This document shows, one piece after another, positions 49,226 to 55,643 of a DNA stretch of 64,000 bases. This DNA comes from Acidiphilium sp. C61 (GTDB lineage: Bacteria > Pseudomonadota > Alphaproteobacteria > Acetobacterales > Acetobacteraceae): positions 2,578,501-2,642,500 of the forward strand of contig NZ_CACTIA010000005.1 of the NCBI RefSeq assembly GCF_902712915.1. The letters run 5' to 3'. Made by a program: the position numbers and the translations under genes. Below the pieces are notes generated by a model. It saw only the letters and a program-made list of their open reading frames with translations. It made no database searches and had not been told where the DNA came from. Numbering within the stretch: the first letter of the stretch is position 1; each line of letters begins with the position of its first letter.

Positions 49226-50938
49226 ATGAAATCACGACTCGCCAGAACCGGAACCGCGCTGCTCGGCGCGCTTGCCGGCACGCTGCTCGCCGCCGGCGCC
49301 GCCTCGGCCCAGCCCGCCTATCCGAGCGTCACCCAGGCCCAGCTCGACAATGCCTCCTCCTCCAACGGCTGGCTGATGTACAACCGCAGCTACGCCGGCG
49401 ACGATTACGCGCCGTTCTCCCAGATCAACACCAAGAACGTCGCCTCGCTGAAAACCGTGTGGTCGTCTGCGAAAATCGACATCCCCGACGGTTTCGAAGG
49501 CACCCCGATCGTCAATGGCGACTACATGTTCGCCACCACCCCGCTCGATCACCTCATCGCCTTCAACGCCAAGACCGGCCAGAAACTCTGGGAATATGAC
49601 TACGATCTTCCCAAGACCGCGCTGAAGACCGTCTGCTGCGACACCAACAATCGCGGCGTCGCCGTCTATGGCAACGAAGTCTTCATGGGCACGCTGGACA
49701 ATCACGTCCTCGCCTTCGATGCGAAAACGGGTAAGGTGCTGTGGAACGTCGAGCTCGAAAAGCCGGGCGTCGGCTACTCGATCTCCGCGGCCCCGCTGGT
49801 CGTTGACGGAAAAGTGATCATCGGCGCCGGCGGCGGCGAATACGGCGCCCGCGGCTTCATCGTCGGGCTCGACGCGCTGACCGGCAAGCTGCTCTGGAAA
49901 ACCCACACCATCCCCTCGCCGACCGAGCCCGGCGGCAAGACCTGGCCGGCCGGCGCCTACAAGCATGGCGGCGGCAGCCCGTGGATGACCGGCACCTACG
50001 ATCCCAAGACCAAGGAAGTCTTCTGGGGTGTCGGCAACCCGGGTCCGTGGCTCGCCTCGATGCGCCCCGGCCACAACCTCTATTCCGACAGCGTGATCGC
50101 GATCGATCCCAACACCGGCGCGATCAAGTGGCACTACCAGTACACCCGCAACGATACCTGGGACTATGACGGTGTGAACACTGCCCAGCTCGCCGACATC
50201 ACCGTGAAGGGCAAGCATTACCACGCCCTCGTCGAGGCCAACCGCAACGGCTATTTCTATGCCATCAACCGCGAGAACGGGAAGCTGATCTACGCCGTGC
50301 CCTTCGTGCACGACATCTCGATCACCGGGATCAAGGATGGCCACGCCGTCAACAACCCGAAGGTCCAGCCCGCGCTCGACAAGCAGATCTTCACCTGCCC
50401 GAGCTTCCTCGGCGGCAAGAACTGGTGGCCCGGCGCGGTCGATCCCGCGACCAACATGGCCTATGTGCCGACGCTGCACGCCTGCATGACGATGAAGGGC
50501 GCGCCGGTCAGCTACGCCGCGGGCCTGCCCTATCTCGGCGAAACCTTCGAGATGAAGCCCGACCCCGCCTCGCCGCACCACATGGGCTCGATCCAGGCGA
50601 TCGATCTGTCCACCGGCAAGCAGGTCTGGCAGCACCGCACGAAGGAGCCCTGGGATGGCGGCGCGATGGCGACCTCCGGCGGCCTCGTCTTCTCCGGCAC
50701 GACCGACGGGCATCTCTACGCCTTCAACGCCAAGACCGGGAAAATCCTCTGGAAGAGCCCCTATCTCGGCTCCGGCGTGATCGCCAACCCGATCTCCTAC
50801 ACGCTCGACGGCAAGCAATATGTCGCGGTCTGGTCGGGCTGGGGCGGCGTGTGGCCGCTGTGGTCGGGCAAGCTCGGCGCCTCGCTCGCCAAGGCGCCGC
50901 GCGGTGGCCAGCTCCACGTCTTCGCGCTCAATGGTTGA
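49226..50938 (+). CDS. PQQ-dependent alcohol dehydrogenase, predicted lanthanide type
   Basis: A 570-residue periplasmic quinoprotein with a signal peptide (TALLGALAGTLLAAGAASA). It is an eight-bladed propeller with repeated Trp-docking motifs (LIAFNAKTGQKLWEYDYD, VLAFDAKTGKVLWNVELE, LYAFNAKTGKILWKSPYL). The vicinal disulfide over PQQ is Cys137-Cys138. Predicted metal ligands: Glu205, Asn271, catalytic Asp313, and an additional Asp315 in NDTWDYDGVN. In the XoxF/ExaF family, an Asp at that extra position marks lanthanide rather than calcium use. No haem c domain, so electrons must go to a separate cytochrome, which is encoded two genes later. AGGGAGA precedes the ATG. Substrate probably ethanol or another short alcohol; methanol is less likely but open. 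Confidence 0.93.
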   Translation: MKSRLARTGTALLGALAGTLLAAGAASAQPAYPSVTQAQLDNASSSNGWLMYNRSYAGDDYAPFSQINTKNVASLKTVWSSAKIDIPDGFEGTPIVNGDYMFATTPLDHLIAFNAKTGQKLWEYDYDLPKTALKTVCCDTNNRGVAVYGNEVFMGTLDNHVLAFDAKTGKVLWNVELEKPGVGYSISAAPLVVDGKVIIGAGGGEYGARGFIVGLDALTGKLLWKTHTIPSPTEPGGKTWPAGAYKHGGGSPWMTGTYDPKTKEVFWGVGNPGPWLASMRPGHNLYSDSVIAIDPNTGAIKWHYQYTRNDTWDYDGVNTAQLADITVKGKHYHALVEANRNGYFYAINRENGKLIYAVPFVHDISITGIKDGHAVNNPKVQPALDKQIFTCPSFLGGKNWWPGAVDPATNMAYVPTLHACMTMKGAPVSYAAGLPYLGETFEMKPDPASPHHMGSIQAIDLSTGKQVWQHRTKEPWDGGAMATSGGLVFSGTTDGHLYAFNAKTGKILWKSPYLGSGVIANPISYTLDGKQYVAVWSGWGGVWPLWSGKLGASLAKAPRGGQLHVFALNG

Positions 50939-51755
50939 TCGTCGTTCACCCCGGCCGCTGCTGCGGCCGGGTCTTCGCCTCGTGATCCGGCCGCTTTTGC
51001 GGCCGGGTCTTCTCCGCACCGCCCTGGCAGCGCTCCTGCTCGCGGCCGGCGGCATCGCCCCGGCGCTCGCCTCGTCCGGCCCCTCGGTCTGCATCGACCG
51101 GGCCAATCCGCTGCAATCGGTCGATCGCGCGCTCATCGCCGCCATCGGCCGGATCGAGGGCAGCGCGCCGCGCATCGTCAGCATCGACACGCGCGATGGC
51201 TCCGACGCGCTGAACGCCAAGAAACCCAGCTTCTTCGCCGGGCTGGTCAGGCGCTGCGACCTCGTGATGGGCTTCCCGGTCGAGACCTTCCATCCCGCGC
51301 TGCCGCAAGGCGTCGCCGCGACGCACCCCTATCTGCGCACCGGCTTCGTCATCGCCGGCGAAACCACGCCGCCCGCCTTGGCGCAGCTCGCGCCGGGCAC
51401 GAAAATCGGCGTCGTCTACCTCACCGTGCCAACCACCTATTTCAGCACCGGCCCCGGCGCGCATCTCGCCCAGCACCAGTATTCCACGCCCGCGAGCGTG
51501 CTCGCCGCCCTCGGCCGGCACGAGGTCGCCTACGCCCTGCTCTGGCAGCCGCTGCTCGAACAGGCGCTGGCCCGGCACCACATGACCATCCACCAGCGCG
51601 CCCTGCGCCTGCCGCACGCGAACTGGTCGGTCGTCGCCCTCCACGCGCCGACGCAGGCCGGCCGCGCCGCCGCGCGCCACTTCGATGCCGCACTCGCCCG
51701 CCTCGCGAAAGCCGGAACCCTGGCCCGCCTGGTCGCCCCCTATCACACGCCCTGA
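50931..51755 (+). CDS. MxaJ/XoxJ-like periplasmic solute-binding protein
   Basis: A 274-residue protein of the extracellular solute-binding family 3 fold. The start ATG at 50931 overlaps the end of the PQQ dehydrogenase gene by eight bases. A basic N-terminus with arginine-leucine repeats precedes the signal peptide (LRTALAALLLAAGGIAPALA). Later motifs include CIDRANPLQSVDRALIAAIG, RCDLVMGFPVETFHPAL and YLRTGFVIAGE. In methanol dehydrogenase operons MxaJ/XoxJ proteins help mature or activate the enzyme; the same role is inferred here. One member of the triad dehydrogenase, J-protein, cytochrome. Confidence 0.85.
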   Translation: MVDRRSPRPLLRPGLRLVIRPLLRPGLLRTALAALLLAAGGIAPALASSGPSVCIDRANPLQSVDRALIAAIGRIEGSAPRIVSIDTRDGSDALNAKKPSFFAGLVRRCDLVMGFPVETFHPALPQGVAATHPYLRTGFVIAGETTPPALAQLAPGTKIGVVYLTVPTTYFSTGPGAHLAQHQYSTPASVLAALGRHEVAYALLWQPLLEQALARHHMTIHQRALRLPHANWSVVALHAPTQAGRAAARHFDAALARLAKAGTLARLVAPYHTP

Positions 51756-51782
51756 CGCCTTCCGCTCGAAAGGACTACCCCG

Positions 51783-52235
51783 ATGCTCCAACGCCTCTCC
51801 CGCTCGCTGCGCCGCCCGCACGCCCGCCTGCTCACCCGCCTGCTTACTGGCCTCGCCGCCGCTGCCGGCAGTGTCGCTCTCGCCGCCGCGGCGCCGCTGC
51901 CCGCGCTCTACACCGCGTCCCAGGCCACCGCCGGCCACGCCACCTTCGAAGCCCATTGCTCGATGTGCCACGGCAAGAACCTGGAAGGCATCAGCGGCCC
52001 GGCCCTGATCGGCCAGGGCTTCGCCAGCGCCGCGAACAACTACACCGTCGCCGCGATCTTCGACGAGTTGTCCCAGCAGATGCCCGCCGGCGCCCCCGGC
52101 AGCCTGTCGCACAAGGATTATGCCGACATCATGGCCTTCATCCTGAGCAAGAACGGCTACCCCGCCGGCAGCACCGCGCTCACCTACGCCGCCGCCGGCG
52201 CCTCGACGGCGAAGCTGGTCTCCCAGGTCAAGTAA
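51783..52235 (+). CDS. Class I c-type cytochrome (electron acceptor of the PQQ dehydrogenase)
   Basis: A 150-residue exported monohaem cytochrome c. Signal region (LTGLAAAAGSVALAAAAPLP), haem motif CSMCH at residues 59-63, and a probable axial methionine in SQQMPAGAPGSL. The fold pattern HATFEAHCSMCHGKNLEGIS ... DIMAFILSKNGYPAG is that of cytochromes c paired with quinoprotein alcohol dehydrogenases (c550/XoxG-like). Last gene of the operon, followed by a strong terminator at 52267. Confidence 0.92.
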   Translation: MLQRLSRSLRRPHARLLTRLLTGLAAAAGSVALAAAAPLPALYTASQATAGHATFEAHCSMCHGKNLEGISGPALIGQGFASAANNYTVAAIFDELSQQMPAGAPGSLSHKDYADIMAFILSKNGYPAGSTALTYAAAGASTAKLVSQVK

Positions 52236-52266
52236 AAGCCGGGTAACCCCCGCACCAACCCGGCAT

Positions 52267-52425
52267 AACGGCGCGCCCACGTTGCGCGCCGTTTTTTCTG
52301 CTCCCACGCGCCCGCGTTGCGCGCCGTTTTTTCTGCTCCCACGCGCCCGCGTTGCGCGCCGTTTTTTTGCTCCCGCGCGCCCGCGTTGCGCGCCGTTTTT
52401 TCTGCTCCCACGCGCCCGCCGCCTG
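52267..52425 (+). terminator. Terminator followed by tandem copies of its own 35 bp hairpin unit
   Basis: The first hairpin is AACGGCGCGC, loop CCACGTT, GCGCGCCGTT, then a T run: a textbook rho-independent terminator for the alcohol-oxidation operon. The right arm plus T tract and the following TGCTCCCACGCGCCCGCG are then repeated at 52282, 52317, 52352 and 52386 (periods 35, 35, 34). Each copy can form a shorter stem with its GC-rich flank and has its own T run. The following 150 bases to 52578 are AT-rich and probably hold the promoter for the next gene. Confidence 0.8.
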
Positions 52426-52578
52426 TTCCGGTGCCGTCATCCTCTGTCACCGAGGCTTACAATTTTTCATCCCATTCCTGAAAATATTAATATATATTGA
52501 TACGAGATCGAAAGATCGTAACATTTCTTCAATTCAGGTGAGTGATCCGGTTTCCGCAATCATCAAAGGTGAGCCGAC

Positions 52579-53217
52579 ATGCAACGGAATGATATGGAGC
52601 AGGAGCGCGGCGAGCAGCCGTTTGTCCCCTTTCTCGCCCGTACGCACGAGCGACCCCGGCCGCAACCCGTCCCGCTGCCGCGCCCTGCCGCCCGCGCGCG
52701 GGTCGGCCTCGTCGATTCCTCGCGGCTGACGCGCGAATGCCTCGCCGGCGCGCTCGGCGCGGCGGGCGGCGATTTCGCGGTGCAGGGCTTTACCACCGCC
52801 GCCGAATGCATCGGCGCTGCGGCGGCCGGGTTCGACCTGCTGCTCTGCCATGCCCATGGCGAGGGCAGGGCGGCGATGCCGGTGCTCGACGATATCGGCG
52901 CGCTCCATTCCGCCTGCCCCGATACGCCGATCGTCGTGCTGCACGATTCCGCCGAACCGACCGATCCGGCCTTCGTCCGCCGCCTCTTCGTCGAGGGCGC
53001 GCAAGGCTTCGTCCCCACCAGCCGGATCGGCCTGCCGCTCGCCGCGCCGGCGCGGCTTGGAGCATCATCTGATCAGATCGACTCACCTGATCGGATGATG
53101 CTCTGCCATATTGATAATAAGAGCATCTTTATCCGATCAGGTGAGTCCATCTGGTCGGAACGTGCTCTAGGGTTTGTAGGGATTCATCGTGAGTTGATGA
53201 CGGCTGCGGCGAGGTAG
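52579..53217 (+). CDS. Truncated NarL-like response regulator (receiver-like remnant)
   Basis: The first 160 residues resemble the receiver domain of NarL/LuxR-type regulators: RVGLVDSSRLTRECLAGALG, DIGALHSACPDTPIVVLHDS and FVEGAQGFVPTSRIGLPLA. The phospho-acceptor position in FDLLLCHAHGEG is not Asp, and the conserved Lys near GFVPTS is missing, so it is a pseudo-receiver. The expected DNA-binding domain is absent. From residue 161 the frame runs into a palindromic repeat and then into the insertion sequence, ending at 53217; these last ~50 residues are junk-encoded. Likely an inactivated gene. AAAGGTGAG precedes the ATG. Confidence 0.6.
   Translation: MQRNDMEQERGEQPFVPFLARTHERPRPQPVPLPRPAARARVGLVDSSRLTRECLAGALGAAGGDFAVQGFTTAAECIGAAAAGFDLLLCHAHGEGRAAMPVLDDIGALHSACPDTPIVVLHDSAEPTDPAFVRRLFVEGAQGFVPTSRIGLPLAAPARLGASSDQIDSPDRMMLCHIDNKSIFIRSGESIWSERALGFVGIHRELMTAAAR
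53060..53169. repeat. MITE-like palindromic repeat, copy 6
   Basis: Two hairpin-A-type units: 53060-53103 and 53121-53167, with cores GATCAGATCGACTCACCTGAT and ATCCGATCAGGTGAGTC, separated by CCATATTGATAATAA. The right border GCTCTA abuts the insertion sequence at 53170. It interrupts the response-regulator gene. Confidence 0.88.
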
Positions 53218-53990
53218 ATCATTGCCTGGAAGCTCTGGTCTGTTTTGCAGGCGCGCAGGGCGATGCGTTTGAACTCTTTGAGCTTGCAGAAGAAATTCTC
53301 GACCAGATGACGCCATTTGTAGATTTCGCGGTCGATTTTCAGCTTCAGTGCCCGGGCCGGATGCTGGGAAATGACGACCCGGGCGCCTCTTTCGTTGAGT
53401 TCTGCGACCAGAGCGTTGCTGTCGAATGCCTTGTCTGCGATCAATCCACCGAATTCGACGTTGTCGATCAGTGGCGGGACCTCGATGCCGTCATGGCGAT
53501 TGCCCGGCATGAGACGAAAGCGCACAAGGTTGCCCAGGGCATCCGTCAGCGCCAGGATTTTGGTTGTCATGCCACCTTTGGAACAGCCTATGGCCTGGCT
53601 TTGAGTCCCCCTTTTGCGCCCTGGCCGTGACGGTGGACCTTGACGATCGTGGCGTCGACCATGGCGTATTCCATATCGGGTTCATCAGATACCGCGTCGA
53701 AAATCCGTTTGAAAACATCAGCGCGGCGCCAGTCGTTGAACCGGCGGTAGGCCGTGCTCCAGTTGCCAAACATCGAAGGCAGATCACGCCACGGACTGCC
53801 AGTGCGGACAATCCAAAGTACCGCTTCCAGAAACAGCCGATTGTCCCGCCCGCTGCGGCCAGGGTCACTCGCCTTGCCAAGACAATGCGGTTCCATCCTC
53901 GCCCATTGGGCGTCCGTCAGTACAAATCGTTCCATTCACAGCTTGAATCACAGCAACACCCAAATGGGAATCCAAAATCCCCACAAACCC
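53170..53990 (-). mobile_element. IS5-family insertion sequence, 821 bp, different from the first
   Basis: Terminal inverted repeats GGGTTTGTAGGGATT (left) and GGGTTTGTGGGGATT (right, read inward), 14 of 15 identical. TA duplication at 53168-53169 and 53991-53992. One transposase gene on the minus strand with a -1 frameshift. Inserted at GCTC-TA-GAGC between two palindromic repeats, exactly the same position as the IS at 43082, although the two elements share neither ends nor close protein sequence. Confidence 0.9.
53184..53935 (-). CDS. IS5-family transposase (two frames joined by -1 frameshift)
   Basis: The first frame (53935 down to 53588) carries FVLTDAQWARMEPHCLGKAS, NRLFLEAVLWIVRTGSPWRD and the catalytic Asp in MEYAMVDATIVKVHRHGQGA. 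The second frame, ending at 53184, carries QSQAIGCSKGGMTTKILALT, GGLIADKAFDSNALVAEL with the second Asp and RHLVENFFCKLKEFKRIALR with the Glu. The joint is a slippery AAAAGGGGG on the minus strand (53607-53615). Slipping back one base restores the canonical family sequence. Looks intact and potentially active. Confidence 0.88.
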
Positions 53991-54096
53991 TAGAGCACTT
54001 TCCGATCCTTTCGGATCGGATGTAGTGCTCTATCATATTGAGAAACAGAGCATCCTTATCCGATCAGATGATTCCATCTGATCGGATGATGCTCTA
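53991..54096. repeat. MITE-like palindromic repeat, copy 7 (reverse orientation)
   Basis: Full unit in reverse orientation relative to copies 2, 4 and 5: hairpin B first (53993-54032), AT-rich spacer, then hairpin A (54049-54094). Its left border abuts the insertion sequence; its right border GCTCTAG supplies the stop codon of the minus-strand gene at 54094. Confidence 0.92.
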
Positions 54097-54828
54097 GTCC
54101 GGCAGGTCGAGATCGCCGTCGAGGATGTGGCTGTTGCCGCAGACGAACCCGCCCTCCGGCGTCATCGCCGGGGTGCCGGGCGCGTAGCTCGCCTGCCCCG
54201 CGCCGAACGGGGCGGGATTGTCGATCGTCGGCGGCGCCGGGCTGAACCCAGCCTCGCACTGGCGCGACAGGGCGGTGACCGAAAGCCCGCTCGCCACGAT
54301 GAAGCCGTGGTTGAACGCATAGCCGTCGCGGAACTCCGCCCCGCTCGCGCCGGGCCCGGCGAAACTGCCGGTATTGGCCATCATCACCGCATAGATCGAC
54401 GATGATCCATAGCGCGACTCCACGATCATCCGTCCATCGGTGAACGGCGCCGCACTCACCGGCCCGTCCGGCCCGGCGATGCCGTTGGTGCCGCAGGCAT
54501 AGGCGGGAAACGCCCAGTCGCTGGCCGCGCCGCCCGCCGGCATCTGGCAGAACGCCTTGCCGGTCCCGCCCGATTGCGGCGCCACCGCCACCGGGGCGAT
54601 GCTCAGCGCGATGGCGTCGCTCGTCAGCCCGCTCAGCTCCGCGCCGGACCAGAGCGTCGCCCCGGCGATCACCACGGCGGCCAGAACGCTCAGCATGTCC
54701 GGCGTCTCGCGCAGCCGGCGCGACACCTCCTGCCGCACCGCCACCAGCGCGCCCATGGCCCGCCACGACATCAGATTTGGATTGCCGATGCTCATCCGCT
54801 CGTCAGGCTGTGCGACCTCGTAACTCAT
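54094..54828 (-). CDS. Membrane-anchored protein of unknown function
   Basis: A 244-residue protein with a short cytoplasmic N-terminus, one hydrophobic segment near residues 45-62 (MLSVLAAVVIAGATLWSGAE) and a long outside domain. It carries four or five cysteines (FCQMP, YACGT, RQCEAG, VCGNSH) that could form disulfides. Segments such as SDWAFPAYACGTNGIAG and FRDGYAFNHGFIVASGLSVT do not match a family I know; the size and single N-terminal anchor recall minor pilin-like proteins, but no prepilin cleavage motif is visible. The stop codon is formed by the palindromic repeat border, so the natural C-terminus may have been longer. Confidence 0.65.
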   Translation of the reverse strand: MSYEVAQPDERMSIGNPNLMSWRAMGALVAVRQEVSRRLRETPDMLSVLAAVVIAGATLWSGAELSGLTSDAIALSIAPVAVAPQSGGTGKAFCQMPAGGAASDWAFPAYACGTNGIAGPDGPVSAAPFTDGRMIVESRYGSSSIYAVMMANTGSFAGPGASGAEFRDGYAFNHGFIVASGLSVTALSRQCEAGFSPAPPTIDNPAPFGAGQASYAPGTPAMTPEGGFVCGNSHILDGDLDLPD

Positions 54829-54891
54829 TGCGGAAAATTAACACCAGATTTATCTAAACAACAACTAAAAATATCAATTAATGAAAAGATT

Positions 54892-54917
54892 CGCCTTAAC
54901 CGTGTGCGGTTAAGGCG
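54892..54917 (-). terminator. Perfect hairpin between cupin and membrane-protein genes
   Basis: CGCCTTAACC, loop GTGTGC, GGTTAAGGCG: a perfect 10-base inverted repeat. On the minus strand it is followed by AATCTTTTC, so it may terminate the cupin transcript. An operator role for the downstream gene is the alternative, because the surrounding 100 bases are AT-rich. Confidence 0.55.
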
Positions 54918-54988
54918 TTGCTTCATGAACCCGGCCTAAAGTACTGATAGCGGCGTGTTTCCCTACCGCCCCCCAATCGGCATAAGCC

Positions 54989-55534
54989 TCAGCGCAGGTA
55001 TCGATCGGCATGAGCCGCCCCAAGCCCGACCGCCTCGTAATGCCGCCGTGCCGCCGCCAGCTTGGTGAACACGTCCTCATAGCCGAGCGCCTTGCCGTAG
55101 GGATCGACATAGGTATAGCCGCCAGTGACGTGAAACAGCGTCGCCATCTCGTCCACCCCTTCGGGCACCACCAGCGTATGCGTCTCGCCCGGCGGCTCGA
55201 AGGCGTAGTCGCCGGCATTGGCAACCCAGTCATGCTCCAGATACCGCCAGGTGCCGCGCAGGGTGAAGGCATGCACCGGCCCGCTATGCCGATGCCGCGA
55301 CAGCACGCCCGCCGCCCGCACCCGCAGGATATTGATGTAATAGCCCTGGCTCACGCACAGGATCAGCGGCCGGAACGACACATCCGCCGTCTGCGGCACC
55401 CATTCGCGCGGATCGCCGCCATCGAGATCGATCCCGCCGCCGACGAATATATCCGCCAGCATCCCGCCCGGCTGCGGCAGCTGATACGCGACCTTGCTCA
55501 TATCCGGCACGGCGCCGGCCTCGTTCACATCCAT
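54989..55534 (-). CDS. Cupin protein, 2,4'-dihydroxyacetophenone dioxygenase-like
   Basis: A 181-residue cupin. Metal-binding histidines are in GVLSRHRHSGPVHAFTLRGT and PPGETHTLVV. The N-terminal half (DIFVGGGIDLDGGDPREWVP, SFRPLILCVSQGYYINILRV) and LRGTWRYLEHDWVANAGDYA follow the pattern of the 2,4'-dihydroxyacetophenone dioxygenase family, which cleaves a C-C bond in aromatic ketones with iron. Many family members are of unknown substrate. The start could also be the internal ATG at residue 12 (MSKVAYQLP). Confidence 0.8.
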   Translation of the reverse strand: MDVNEAGAVPDMSKVAYQLPQPGGMLADIFVGGGIDLDGGDPREWVPQTADVSFRPLILCVSQGYYINILRVRAAGVLSRHRHSGPVHAFTLRGTWRYLEHDWVANAGDYAFEPPGETHTLVVPEGVDEMATLFHVTGGYTYVDPYGKALGYEDVFTKLAAARRHYEAVGLGAAHADRYLR

Positions 55535-55643
55535 CGTTGCTTCTCCCTCGCGGCCCGCGCCGCATCACGAAATCGAGTGTACCGCAATTCCGCGCCCCAG
55601 CCAGCGCCCGCCGGGCGCATCAGCCCGGAGCAAGCAGTTCGCA

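Noticed and set aside
52267..52425. Possible CRISPR array (regular 35 bp period)
   Set aside because: The copies are contiguous with no unique spacers, and each holds a T tract typical of terminators. No cas genes are in the window.
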